Source: Dipylidium caninum | Lineage: Eukaryota; Platyhelminthes; Cestoda; Cyclophyllidea; Dipylidiidae | Length of the DNA: 64,000 nucleotides | Direction of reading: 5' to 3' | NCBI GenBank assembly: GCA_017562135.1 | Contig: QEYB01001047.1 | Coordinates: forward strand, 1 to 64,000 | In this document: positions 1 through 13,223 of the stretch, piece after piece | How positions within the stretch are numbered: position 1 is the first letter of the stretch | Layout: the number at the start of each line of letters is the position of its first letter | Notes under the pieces: model-generated | Told to the model about the DNA's origin: nothing | The model's input: the letters and a program-made list of their open reading frames with translations, nothing else | Databases searched by the model: none | Translations under genes and position numbers: made by a program

Positions 1-3000
1 AAAAGAGAGAGATGTCTCGCTGAGAGAGACATTGGCAGACTGCGGGAACAGGCTCCAACTGCACGCCGATGTCACACACACACCACACAACACACACGGC
101 ACTCGACATGTCCCTCTATCTATCTCTGCTGACCAACGTATCTGGACGCTATTCGATGCAAGCGTGTGCACATTGTCACCATTGTGGACCGATTCGCCTT
201 TCCGCCTGAGAAAAGAAGCACCATGCAACCTGCAAAGGCCCTCTCAATTGCGAGGTCTTACGAGAAAGAGATAATCATCCAAGTCCCAAGTGAGCCACTC
301 GACCCCCCCTCTATCCTCTCCCCAATTAGCCTATAGGACGTCATTGGAACGCAAGCGTTGCAATCGTGTCCCCATTTCGTGTACCAGAATCGCCTTCTTC
401 TCTCAATGAGGTAAGAAGCGCCAAGTTGGTAGCACTGAGGTATTAGGTATATTCCTCTCGAGCGCCAGACTTCGACGCAGGAAAAGTCAATTACCAAATT
501 CCGCAATTGGGAGGCGCCATGTCTTCGGGACCTCCCTCTCTGATCCATCTTCCTCACAATGTTAACTGGCGTCCATGTATGCAGAGCTGCATCGCCAGCT
601 TTTATCGTGATCGCGAGAGAATCGCTGAGCGCCTGAAAACGAAGACAGTTGGCAGACTGAGGCGAAAGGCCCTCAGACAGTCTACGAGAAAGAGGAATTG
701 CATTACAAGTTCCCGCAGTTGGATTCCACCTCGACTCTCTTCTAAGCTCGCTTCCTCAGCAATGGTTCGTCGGGGCGGCATTGTAACAAGCGTGCATTGT
801 CCCATTTCGTGTGGACGATGGCCTTGCCGCTGAAAAAGCGCCATTGCAGACTGAGTAGGAAGTCCCCTCATGCGAGGTCGTACTGAGGAAAGAGAGAACT
901 TCATAACAATGTGGCAAGTTATTCCACTCGACCCCCTATCTCCTCCGCCAAGACCGAATTGAGCAAAGCGTGCATTACCATCTGGACGGGGGACCGGACT
1001 TTCCCTGAAAGAAGCACCATTGGCAGAATGAGATGGCTCCTCTCAGCAGATCTGCAGGAAGAGAGAGAATTAGCCATTCCACAAGTGGAGCCCATCGACC
1101 TCCTCTCTATCTCTCTCCTCCAATGTAACTGGCTCATTGGAGCAAGCCGTATCAGTCCCATTCGGCATCGGACTCATGAGACTCGCCTTTGTCCGCCTGA
1201 GAAAGGAAAGTATCCAGTTGCAAGAAGATGAGGGATGGCTCCCTCCAGGGCGAGATCTAACGAAGATAGAAGAATTCATACCATTCCGCAATTCTGAGCC
1301 AACTCGACTACCTCTCTACTCTCTTCTCCAATGTACCTGGCCTCATTGAGCAACGTTGCTTGTGTCCCATTCGGGTGACGATCGCCTGTCCGCTGATGAA
1401 AAGCACAATGGTCAGAACTGAGAAGGCTCCTCTCAGGCAGATCTACGAGGAAGAGAGAAAGAATTCATCCAAATTTCCCAAGTTGGGAGGCCACCAACTC
1501 CCTCTCATCTCCTTCCTCCAATGTACCTGCGTCATTGGAGCAAGCGATTGCTGGTCCATTTTCGTGGACCCACGCCTGGTCCGCTGAGAAAGAAGCACCA
1601 TTTGGTCAAATGAGGATGAACTCTCTCAGGGCGAGATCGTAACGGAGAAGAGAGAGAATGCATGACGCCATTTCCCGCAAGTTGAGGCCACTCGACTCCC
1701 TCCGAATCTCTCTTCCTCCAATGTACCGGCGTCCATGGAGCAAGCTTTATGCATTTCCCCATTCGTAGTGACGAGGATCGCCTGTCCAGCCGGAGTAAAG
1801 AAGCACCAGTTAGCAGACGAGTCGGAAGGCTACTCTCAGCGGCCGTAGATCTAGCGAGAAGAGAGAGAATTCATGCCAATTCCCAAGTTAGACTACTCGA
1901 ACCTCCCCCTAGCTCCTCTCCATGTACATGCGTCATTGGAGTATCGTGCTTTTCCCACATTTCGTGTGACCTGATCCATTGTCCCTGATAAGAAGCGACA
2001 GTTGGAGACTGAGGAAGCCCTCCAGAGCGAGGGTTCTACGGAAGAGAAGAGAATCATGCCCAAGTGTCAGTTTAGGCCACTTCGACCTCCCCCCTAATCT
2101 ATCTCCTCCATGTACATGGCGTCATGGAGCAGCGTTGCCTTGTCCCATTTCGTGTGACCGATCGCCTTGTCGCATGATAAAACACCATGGCAGAACTGAG
2201 AAGCCCCTCCCAGGGGCGAGATCTACGAGAAGAGAGAATCATCCAATTTCCGCAAGTTTGAGGCCACTCGACCTCCCTCTCTATCTCTCTCCCCAAAGTA
2301 CCTGCGCATTGAGAAAGCGTTCAAGTGTCCATTTCGTGTACCGATCGCCTTCCGCCGAGAAAAACAACCATGGCAAAGACGAAGGATGCTACTCCAGGCG
2401 AATCTACGAAGAGAGAGAGGAATGTCATCTGCCAATTCCGCAGTTGAAGCCACTCAGACTCCCCTCTCGTATCTTCTTCCTCCAATAACCCGGCGCATTG
2501 AGCAAAGCTTGCACTGACTCACCATTTCGTGTGAACGATGCTTGTCGGTCTGATGAAAAAAGCACCAGTAGCACTGAGGGAAGTGCTCCCTCAGGCGAGG
2601 TCACAGAAGAAAGAGAACAACCAAATGTGCAGTTTGAGCCACTCGACCTCTCTCTCTATCTCTCTTCCTCAACTGTACGGAGTCACTTGGAGCAAAGAGC
2701 GTGCTTTGTCCATCGTGGACCTGATCGCGCTTAGTCCCCTGATGAAAAAAGCACCAGTGCAGACTGAAAGCTCCTCTCGGCGAGATCTAAGGAGAAAAGA
2801 GAATTCATCCAATTCCCCCGAAAGTTTGAGGCCACCGGGACCAGCCCTCTCTATCCTCCTTCCTTCAATACCTGCTCATGAGTAAACGTTGCTTGTCCCC
2901 AGTTTTCAGGTGTGACCGATCGCCTTTCCCCTGATGAAGAATGCGACACTTTGCAAGACTGGGAGGGAACTCCTCCAGAACGGAGTCCACATGAGAGAAG

Positions 3001-6000
3001 AGGGAAGCATTTTTGTCTCAAATTCCGCAATGAGCCAGCGATCTCCTTCTAGGCCTCTTCCTCAATGTACCTGCGCAGGAGCAGCGTTCCATGTGTCCCA
3101 TTCGTGACGATCGCCCTTCCGCACTGAGAAAGAACACCGATTGGCAGAATGAGAATGACTCCTCTCAGCGAGATCTTAGGAGAAAGAGAGAAGAATCCTC
3201 CAATGTCCCAAGCGAGGCCACACCAACTCCCCTCTAACTCTCCCCAAGTACGGCGTCATTGGACAAAAGCGTTGCATGTCCCATTCGTGTGACCGATCGC
3301 CGTGTCCTCCGAGGTAGAAACGACCAATGGCAGACTGAAGAAGGCTTCCTTCAGCGCGAGGTCAGAGGAAGAGAGAAGAATTCATACCAATCCGCAAGTT
3401 GGATTCCACTCGACCTCGCTCACTATCTCCTCCTCCAATTACCTGGCTCATTGGAGCAAGCGTTGCAATTCCCAATTTTCCTTCTTACCGTTCGCCTTGT
3501 CCCTGAGGAAGTCGCCAGTTGGTCAGACTGATGCGAAGCTCCTCTCAGCGCGAGATACGAGGAAGAATAGAGAAATTCCTCCAATTCCGCAAGTTGGATT
3601 CACTCGACTCTCTCTATCTCTCTTCCTCAAGGACCTCTCAATGAGCAACGTGCATGTGTCCATTTCGGTAAAGATGCCTGTCCACCTGAGAAGTAGCACC
3701 AGTTGGTAGACTGAGGAAGCCCCATCACGGCGACGGTCTACGAAAGGAGAAGAATAGCCCAATTCCGCTTGATTCCAATCTCGACCTCCCCTCTCTAGCT
3801 CTCTTCCTCAAGTGTACCTGCGTCCATCTGGAACGCTAAGCGTTGCAATGTCGATTGTTCCCTGTGCCCCGATCGCCTTGTACGAGCCTGAGGAAGTAGC
3901 GCCAGTCTGCGGTAGATTCTAGGAACCAGGCTGCTCTCTGGGACGTCTACGAGGAGAGAAGATTTCATCCAACCGCAAAGTTGGATTCCCTCAGTCTCCC
4001 CTAGTCTAAACTCTCTTCCCCCAATGACCTGGCGTCGATTGGAGAAGCGTTGCATGTCGGCTCGCCATTCGTGTGACCGATCAGCCCTAGTCACATGAAG
4101 GACAGTAGCGCCAATTTGTAGAAATGAGGAGAGCGCATCCTCTCAGAGCCGAGGGCTAGAAGAGAGAGAATCTCCAATGTCCGCAAGTTGGATTCCACTC
4201 GACCATCTCTTCCTCAATGACTGGAGTCACTGAGCAACGCGTTGCATGTGTCCCAATTTGCTGTGTGAAACATCGCCTTGAGTCTCTGAGAAAAGAGCTG
4301 AACCTCCAGGAAGAAGAGAAAGAAAAACGACGCCCCTCTAAAATATCTTCTATAGATACAGCGTATTGAAGAGCAGAGCATCGACAGATCAGCATCTTAT
4401 CCAAGAAAGGAGACTGAGAAGGCCCTCTCAGAAACTACGAGCAAGAAAGAGCAATCATCCATGTCGCGCATTGAGGGCAGCGACCTGAAGCCTCAGACAC
4501 ACACACACTCAAATGGGCACGTGCATTGTCCCCATACCGTTCGCCTTGTGTAGCCGCCGAGCGAGCGAGCCAAGAAGAAACATCAAGAGTTGGCAGCGAG
4601 TCAACTGTACCAGACGTCATTGGAGCAAGCTGCATGATTGTCGGTCTGTGAAGAGAGACTTTGATCCTTGTTTATCCGACTACGGGAAGGGGGAAGTAGC
4701 ACCATTTGCGAACTGAGGAAGGCCAGCGACGAGGTCTACGAGAAGAGAGAATTCATTTTCTCAATGTGTTGGTTCTGACCTCCTCTCTATCTCCTTTCTC
4801 CAAGGTACCTGCGTAGATTGGAGCAAGCGTTTGCAGGTCATTTCGTGTGAACCGATCGCCTTGTTCGCATGGAAAGAGGCAGTTGCGACCGAGAGGAAGG
4901 GCTCCTCTGCGGTCTACAGAAGAGAGAGAATTTCATCCATGTCCGCAATATGATTGATTCCTATCGACCTCCTCTCTATCCTCTCTTCTCAATGTACCTT
5001 GCGTCAGGGAGCAAGCGTTGCATTGTGTAACATTTCGTGTATGTGACGATCGACTATTGTTGAGGAAGAAACCAGGGCAGAGCTGAGGGAAGGCTCCTCT
5101 CAGCGCGAGGTCTACGAAGGAAAGAGAGAGAATTCATCATTTCGCAAGTTGGAGGACCACGCGACCTCCCTCTCTATCTCTCTTCCTCCAATGTTACCTG
5201 GCTCATTGAGCAAGCGTATGCTGCGTCCCATTTCGTGTGACCGATCGCCTGTCCGCATGTGAAAGAAGCACCGACTGAGCTCCTCTCAGCGCGAATTTCC
5301 GCAAAGTTGGATTCACTCGAGCCTCCCTCTTCTATCTCTCTCCTTCCAATTAAGACCGATCGCCTTGTCCGCCTGAGAAAGGACGCACCGGGTTAGGCAG
5401 GACTGCGGGGAACCAAAGTTGGAGGACACTCGACCTTCTCTATCTCTCTTCCTCCAATGTACCGGGTCATGGAGATTGTTCCGTTTGTGCCATTTCGTGT
5501 GACCGATCGCTTGGTCGCCTGAGAAAGACGCACCATTGGCAGACTGAGGGAAGGCTCCTCTCAGCGCGATCTACGAGGAAGAGAGAGAATTCATCCAATT
5601 TCCGCAAGTTTGGAGGCCACTCGCCTCCCTCTCTATCTCTCTTCCTCCAATGTACATGGCGTCATTGGAGCAAGCGTTGCATGTGTCCCATTTTCTGTGA
5701 ACCGATCGCCTTGTCCGCCTGAGAAAGAAGCACCAGTTGGCAGACTAGGGAAGGCTCCTCTCAGCGCGAGGTCTACGAGAAGAGAGAGAATTCATCCAAT
5801 TCCGCAAGTTGGATTCCAACTCGACCTCCCTCTCTATCTCTCTTCCTCCAACGGTACCTGGCGTCATTGGAGCAAGCGTTGCATGTGTCCCATTTCGTGT
5901 GACGATCGCCTGCGCCGCCTGAGAAAGAAGACACCAGTTGCAGACTGAGAAGGCTCCTCTCAGCGCGAGGTCGAAAGGAAGAGAGTGAATTCATCAATGT

Positions 6001-6400
6001 CCGCAAGTTGGAAGGCCACTCGACCTCCCTCTCTAATCTCTCTTCCTCCAATGTACCTGGCGTCATTGGAGCAAGCGTTGCTTTGTGTCCATTCGTGTGA
6101 CCGATCGCCTTGTCCCTGAGGAAAGAAGCGCCAGTTGGCAGACTGAGGGAAGGCTCCTCTCAGCGCGACTACGAGGAAGAGAGAGAATTCATCCAATGTC
6201 CGCAAGTTGAGGCCACTCGACCATCCTCTCTATTCTCTTCCTCCAATGTACCTGGCGTCTGGAGAAATCCCATTTCGTGTGACGCCTTTCGCCTGAGGAA
6301 GGTGGCAGACGAGGGAAGGCTCCTCTCAGCGCGAGTCTACGAAAGAGAGAGAATCATTCAACAGTTGAGGCCACTCGACCTCCCTCTTATTCTCTTCCTC
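1..6400. repeat. indel-rich part of the satellite array
   Basis: The same monomer can be followed throughout, but most copies carry several one-base deletions or insertions, often in short homopolymers, and a few larger gaps (for example around 5300 and 6265). Substitutions are comparatively few. The noise falls gradually toward 6-7 kb and disappears by about 8 kb. This looks more like unpolished long-read consensus at a contig end than biological decay, because these copies lie deeper in the array while the true array edge at 12.3 kb is clean. Confidence 0.7.
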
Positions 6401-9400
6401 CAAGTACCTGCGTCATTGGAGAGCGTTGCATTGCCCATTTCGTGTGACGATCGCCTTGTCCGGCCTGAGAAAGAAGCGCCAGTTGGCAACTGAGGGAAGG
6501 CTCCTCTCAGCGCGAGGTCTACGAGGAAGAGAGAGAATTCATCCAATGTCCGCAAGTTGGATTCCACTCGACCTCCTCTCTATCTCTCTTCCTCCAATGT
6601 ACCTGGCGTCATTGGAGCAAGCGTTGCATGTGTCCCATTTTCGTGTGACCGATCGCTTGTCCGCCTGAGAAAGAAGCACCAGTTGGCAAGACTGGGGGCT
6701 CCTCTCAGCGCGAGTCTACGAGGAAGAGAGAGAATTCAAATGTCCGCAAGTTGAGCCACTCGACCTCCCTCTCTATCCTTCTCCTCCAATGTAACCTAGC
6801 GTCATTGGAGCAAGCGTGCATGTGCCATTTCGTGGTGACCGATCGCCTTGTCCGCCTGAGGAAGAAGCACCAGTTGGCAGACTGAGGAGGCTCCTCTCAG
6901 GTGGCGAGGTCTACGAGGAAGAGAGAGAATTCATCCAATTTCCGCAAGTTGGGGCCACTCGACCTCCCTCTCTATCTCTCTCCTCCAATGTACCCTGGCC
7001 TCATTGGAGCAAGCGTTGCTTGTGTCCCATTTCGTGTGACCGATCGCCTTGTCCGCCTGAGGAAAAAGCACCAGTTGGCAGACTGAGGGAAGGCTCCTCT
7101 CAGCGCGAGGTCTACGAGGAAGAGAGAGAATTCATCCAATTTCGCAAGTTGGAGGCCACTCGACCTCCCTCTCTATCTCTCTTCCTCCAATGTACCTGGC
7201 GTCATTGGAGCAAGCGTTGCATGTGTCCCATTTCGTGTGAACCGATCGCCTTGTCGCCTGAGAAAAAAGCACCAGTTGGCAGATGAGGGAAGGCTCCTCT
7301 CAGGCGAGGTATCTACGAGGAAGAGAGAGAATTCATCCAATTTCCGCAAGTTTGAGGCCACTCGACCTCCCTCTCTATCTTCTTCCTCCAATGTACCTGG
7401 CGTCATTGGAGCAAGCGTTGCAATGTGTCCCATTTCGTGTGACCGATCGCCTTGTCCGCCTGATGAAAGAAGCGACCAGTTGCAGACTGAGGGAAGGCTC
7501 CTCTCAGCGCGAGGTCTACGAGGAAGAGAGAGAAGTTCATCCAATGTTCCGACAAGTTTGAGCCCACTCGACCTCCCTCTCTATCTCTCTTCCTCCAATG
7601 TACCTGGCGTCATTGGAGCAAGCGTTGCTTGTGTCCCATTTCGTGTGACCGATCGCCTTGTCCGCCTGAGAAAGAAGCACCAGTTGGCAAGAACTGAGGG
7701 AAGGCTCCTCTCAGCGCGAGGTCTACGAGGAAGAGAGAGAATTCATCCAATTTCCGCAAGTTGGAGGCCACTCGACCTCCCTCTCTATCTCTCTTCCTCC
7801 AATGTACCTGGCGTCATTGGCGGAGCAAGCGTTGCATGTGTCCCATTTCGTGTGACCGATCGCCTTGTCCGCCTGATGAAGAAGCGCCAGTTGGCAGACT
7901 GAGGGAAGGCTCCTCTCAGCGCGAGGTCTACGAGGAAGAGAGAGAATTCATCCAATGTGTGCAAGTTGAGGCCACTCGACCTCCCTCTCTATCTCTCTTC
8001 CTCCAATGTACCTGGCGTCATTGGAGCAAGCGTTGCATGTGTCCCATTTCGTGTGACCGATCGCCTTGTCCGCCTGAGAAAAAGCACCAGTTGGCCAGAC
8101 TGAGGGAAGGCTCCTCTCAGGGCGAGATCTACGAGGAAGAGAGAGAATTCATCCAATTTCCGCAAGTTGGAGGCCACTCGACCTCCCTCTCTATCTCTCT
8201 TCCTCCAATGTACCTGGCGTTCATTGGAGCAAGCGTTGCTTGTGTCCCATTTCGTGTGACCGATCGCCTTGTCCGCCTGATGAAGAAGCGCCAGTTGGCA
8301 GACTGAGGGAAGGCTCCTCTCAGCGCGAGGTCTACGAGGAAGAGAGAGAATTCATCCAATGTCCGCAAGTTGGAGGCCACTCGACCTCCCTCTCTATCTC
8401 TCTTCCTCCAATGTACCTGGCGTCATTGGAGCAAGCGTTGCATGTGTCCCATTTCGTGTGACCGATCGCCTTGTCCGCCTGAGGAAGAAGCGCCAGTTGG
8501 CAGACTGAGGAAGGCTCCTCTCAGCGCGAGGTCTACGAGGAAGAGAGAGAATTCATCCAATTGTCCGCAAGTTGGAGCCACTCGACCTCCCTCTCTATCT
8601 CTCTTCCTCCAATGTACCTGGCGTCATTGGAGCAAGCGTTGCATGTGTCCCATTTCGTGTGACCGATCGCCTTGTCCGCCTGATGAAAAAGCACCAGTTG
8701 GCAGACTGAGGGAAGGCTCCTCTCAGCGAGATCTACGAGGAAGAGAGAGAATTCATCCAATTTCCGCAAGTTTGGAGGCACTCGACCTCCCTCTCTATCT
8801 CTCTTCCTCCAATGTACCTGGCGTCATTGGAGCAAGCGTTGCTTGTGTCCCATTTCGTGTGACCGATCGCCTTGTCCGCCTGAGGAAGAAGCGCCAGTTG
8901 GCAGACTGAGGGAAGGCTCCTCTCAGCGCGAGGTCTACGAGGAAGAGAGAGAATTCATCCAATTGTCCGCAAGTTTGGAGGCCACTCGACCTCCCTCTCT
9001 ATCTCTCTTCCTCCAATGTACCTGGCGTCATTGGAGCAAGCGTTGCATGTGTCCCCATTTCGTGTGACCGATCGCCTTGTCCGCCTGAGGAAGAAGCGCC
9101 AGTTGGCAGACTGAGGGAAGGCTCCTCTCAGCGCGAGGTCTACGAGGAAAGAGAGAGAATTCATCCAATGTCCGCAAGTTGGAGGCCACTCGACCTCCCT
9201 CTCTATCTCTCTTCCTCCAATGTACCTGGCGTCATTGGAGCAAAGCGTTGCATGTGTCCCATTTCGTGTGACCGATCGCCTTGTCCGCCTGATGAAAGAA
9301 GCACCAGTTGGCAGACTGAGGGAAGGCTCCTCTCAGCGCGAGGTCTACGAGGAAGAGAGAGAATTCATCCAATGTCCGCAAGTTGGCCACTCGACCTCCC

Positions 9401-12344
9401 TCTCTATCTCTCTTCCTCCAATGTACCTGGCGTCATTGGAGCAAGCGTTGCATGTGTCCCATTTCGTGTGACCGATCGCCTTGTCCGCCTGAGGAAAGAA
9501 GCGCCAGTTGGCAGACTGAGGGAAGGCTCCTCTCAGCGCGAGGTCTACGAGGAAGAGAGAGAATTCATCCAATGTCCGCAAGTTGGAGGCCACTCGACCT
9601 CCCTCTCTATCTCTCTTTCCTCCAATGTACCTGGCGTCATTGGAGCAAGCGTTGCTTGTGTCCCATTTCGTGTGACCGATCGCCTTGTCCGCCTGAGGAA
9701 GAAGCGCCAGTTGGCAGACTGAGGGAAGGCTCCTCTCAGCGCGAGGTCTACGAGGAAGAGAGAGAATTCATCCAATGTCCGCAAGTTGGAGGCCACTCGA
9801 CCTCCCTCTCTATCTCTCTTCCTCCAATGTACCTGGCGTCATTGGAGCAAGCGTTGCATGTGTCCCATTTCGTGTGACCGATCGCCTTGTCCGCCTGAGA
9901 AAGAAGCGCCAGTTGGCAGACTGAGGGAAGGCTCCTCTCAGCGCGAGGTCTACGAGGAAGAGAGAGAATTCATCCAATGTCCGCAAGTTGGAGGCCACTC
10001 GACCTCCCTCTCTATCTCTCTTCCTCCAATGTACCTGGCGTCATTGGAGCAAGCGTTGCATGTGTCCCATTTCGTGTGACCGATCGCCTTGTCCGCCTGA
10101 GGAAGAAGCGCCAGTTGGCAGACTGAGGGAAGGCTCCTCTCAGCGCGAGGTCTACGAGGAAGAGAGAGAATTCATCCAATGTCCGCAAGTTGGAGGCCAC
10201 TCGACCTCCCTCTCTATCTCTCTTCCTCCAATGTACCTGGCGTCATTGGAGCAAGCGTTGCATGTGTCCCATTTCGTGTGACCGATCGCCTTGTCCGCCT
10301 GAGGAAGAAGCACCAGTTGGCAGAACTGAGGGAAGGCTCCTCTCAGCGCGAGGTCTACGAGGAAGAGAGAGAATTCATCCAATTCCGCAAGTTGGAGGCC
10401 ACTCGACTCCCTCTCTATCTCTCTTCCTCCAATGTACCTGGCGTCATTGGAGCAAGCGTTGCATGTGTCCCATTTCGTGTGACCGATCGCCTTGTCCGCC
10501 TGAGGAAGAAGCGCCAGTTGGCAGACTGAGGGAAGGCTCCTCTCAGCGCGAGGTCTACGAGGAAGAGAGAGAATTCATCAATGTCCGCAAGTTGGAGGCC
10601 ACTCGACCTCCCTCTCTAATCTCTCTTCCTCCAATGTACCTGGCGTCATTGGAGCAAGCGTTGCATGTGTCCCATTTCGTGTGACCGATCGCCTTGTCCG
10701 CCTGAGGAAGAAGCGCCAGTTGGCAGACTGAGGGAAGGCTCCTCTCAGCGCGAGGTCTACGAGGAAGAGAGAGAATTCATCCAATGTCCGCAAGTTGGAG
10801 GCCACTCGACCTCCCTCTCTATCTCTCTTCCTCCAATGTACCTGGCGTCATTGGAGCAAGCGTTGCATGTGTCCCATTTCGTGTGACCGATCGCCTTGTC
10901 CGCCTGAGGAAGAAGCGCCAGTTGGCAGACTGAGGGAAGGCTCCTCTCAGCGCGAGGTCTACGAGGAAGAGAGAGAATTCATCCAATGTCCGCAAGTTGG
11001 AGGCCACTCGACCTCCCTCTCTATCTCTCTTCCTCCAATGTACCTGGCGTCATTGGAGCAAGCGTTGCATGTGTCCCCATTTCGTGTGACCGATCGCCTT
11101 GTCCGCCTGAGGAAGAAGCGCCAGTTGGCAGACTGAGGGAAGGCTCCTCTCAGCGCGAGGTCTACGAGGAAGAGAGAGAATTCATCCAATGTCCGCAAGT
11201 TGGAGGCCACTCGACCTCCCTCTCTATCTCTCTTCCTCCAATGTACCTGGCGTCATTGGAGCAAGCGTTGCATGTGTCCCATTTCGTGTGACCGATCGCC
11301 TTGTCCGCCTGAGGAAGAAGCGCCAGTTGGCAGACTGAGGGAAGGCTCCTCTCAGCGCGAGGTCTACGAGGAAGAGAGAGAATTCATCCAATGTCCGCAA
11401 GTTGGAGGCCACTCGACCTCCCTCTCTATCTCTCTTCCTCCAATGTACCTGGCGTCATTGGAGCAAGCGTTGCATGTGTCCCATTTCGTGTGACCGATCG
11501 CCTTGTCCGCCTGAGGAAGAAGCGCCAGTTGGCAGACTGAGGGAAGGCTCCTCTCAGCGCGAGGTCTACGAGGAAGAGAGAGAATTCATCCAATGTCCGC
11601 AAGTTGGATTCCACTCGACCTCCCTCTCTATCTCTCTTCCTCCAATGTACCTGGCGTCATTGGAGCAAGCGTTGCATGTGTCCCATTTCGTGTGACCGAT
11701 CGCCTTGTCCGCCTGAGGAAGAAGCTCCAGTTGGCAGACTGACGGAAGGCTCCTCTCAGCGCGAGGTCTACGAGGAAGAGAGAGAATTCATCCAATGTCC
11801 GCAAGTTGGAGGCCACTCGACCTCCCTCTCTATCTCTCTTCCTCCAATGTACCTGGCGTCATTGGAGCAAGCGTTGCATGCGTCCCATTTCGTGTGAACC
11901 CGATCGCCTTGTCCGCCTGAGGAAGAAGCACCAGTTGGCAGACTGAGGGAAGGCTCCTCTCAGCGCGAGGTCTACGAGGAAGAGAGAGAATTCATCCAAT
12001 GTCCGCAAGTTGGATTCCACTCGACCTCCCTCTCCTAATCTCTCTTCCTCCAATGTACCTGGCGTCATTGGAGCAAGCGTTGCATGCGTCCCATTTCGTG
12101 TGACCCGATCGCCTTGTCCGCCTGAGAAAGAAGCACCAGTTGGCAGACTGAGGGAAGGCTACTCTCAGCGCGAGATCTACGAGGAAGAGAGTGAATTCAT
12201 CCAATTCCGCAAGTTGGAGGCCACTCGACTCCCTTTCTATCTCTCTTCCTCCAATGTACCTGGCGTCATTGGAGCAAGCGTTGCATGTGTCCCATTTCGT
12301 GTGACCAATCGCCTTGTCCGACTGAGTAGGAAGCGCCAGTTGGC
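1..12344. repeat. 202-bp satellite array, about 60 head-to-tail monomers
   Basis: Clean copies recur every 202 bp (for example the GGAGGCC landmark near 9788, 9990 and 10192). Each monomer carries one EcoRI site (GAATTC) and two short dyads: GGAGG/CCTCC 8 nt apart (9788-9805 in one copy) and CCAATG/CATTGG 10 nt apart (9824-9845). Common variants are GGATTCC for GGAGGCC, TTTCCGC for GTCCGC, and GCACC for GCGCC; I see no regular higher-order order to them. Because 202 is not a multiple of 3, reading frames change at every monomer and the long ORFs here are not genes. The array stops abruptly at unique DNA after 12344; the last three or four monomers are slightly diverged. The left end lies outside the window. 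Confidence 0.97.
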
Positions 12345-12887
12345 CCGCATTTTGAAGTTAGTTTGATTTGATGTCAATCGTACGAGTACTCTCCGATTAA
12401 TGACAGACGTCATTTTCGTACATCGCTCAGTACTAAGTTCAGGGTGATGCCGCTTAGCCATCAAATTGTACAGAAATTAAAATCATCGCTCTTACCACCC
12501 TGGCCCACGCTGCTTTCGACCTTCACCACTGCCTAGTGCTGCAAGGAAAATCATTTGTCGAAAGAATGATATTCGAGAGATTCCTTATGCTAGTTCACCT
12601 GTTCGACTATAATCTGTTGAACTGAAACCGCGATGATAACCTGAAGGAATGCAAAGACAAGTACTAGTGGCAATGTTATCTTTTTTCCTCATCTTCCACC
12701 TCCAAGCGGGTGTTGCTAGGGTGGATCAGAATGAGAAAAAAAAGTGGTGACCTGAGACCGTCTGTAATGCTTCCCTCAAGCAACAATACAGTCCGTTTGT
12801 AGATTGTGACATTGTGTTACCACGAACGACGCGAGTTCAAGTTTTTGAGCGGAGGCACCTGCCGCACACCCCTCCACCTCATGCACT
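12345..12887. other. unique non-coding flank of the satellite
   Basis: No ORF with coding character, no satellite homology and no strong repeat is visible. The stretch is ordinary mixed-composition sequence that separates the satellite edge from the hairpin-rich block. Confidence 0.5.
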
Positions 12888-13223
12888 ATACAGTGATGGT
12901 GCGAAAGTCCACTGTATGAGTAACGGGTAATGTCAAGGACCACGTAGAGGACGGATTCGGCGACCGAGAAACTCGCGTCTCTCCTCTCGGCTGATTTTGA
13001 GCAGCGTTACGGTGATCTTAACGGTGCCGTCGATTACGGCCTTCCTCCTCTGTTAACAGGCCCTCGCGGCAGGGGTCACACGGACCAACAACTGGTCCAT
13101 TACGCCTCCCCCGCCACCACAAACTGCACCCGGGGTGGCAGAGTAGTCGATTACTCTGCTGGAAAGAGTCAGGTAGGACGACCTCTGGCCCAACGCACGT
13201 GTATAACCAGGATTCTGTCCTGG
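12888..13223. other. hairpin-rich block beside the satellite
   Basis: Five perfect inverted repeats follow one another within 336 bp: 12888-12917 (8-bp stem ATACAGTG), 12964-12990 (6-bp CCGAGA), 13082-13098 (6-bp GGACCA, 5-nt loop), 13138-13159 (8-bp GCAGAGTA, 6-nt loop) and 13207-13223 (6-bp CCAGGA, 5-nt loop). ORFs cross it on both strands (117 codons plus, 151 codons minus) but show no recognisable domain. The density of short-loop stems suggests a structured RNA or the non-coding body of a small retroelement. I do not recognise the family. Confidence 0.45.

Noticed and set aside
6800..12344. Long overlapping ORFs of 80-220 codons on both strands in the satellite
   Set aside because: They follow the repeat and change frame every 202 bp. 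All six frames give similar Cys/Pro/Arg-rich strings, with no start, codon or domain logic.
1..12344. CRISPR-like direct repeats
   Set aside because: Head-to-tail 202-bp monomers without unique spacers in a eukaryotic genome.
12880..12925. Hammerhead ribozyme core (GTGATGG...GCGAAAG)
   Set aside because: The conserved CUGANGA is not matched (first and last positions differ) and the three stems do not form.
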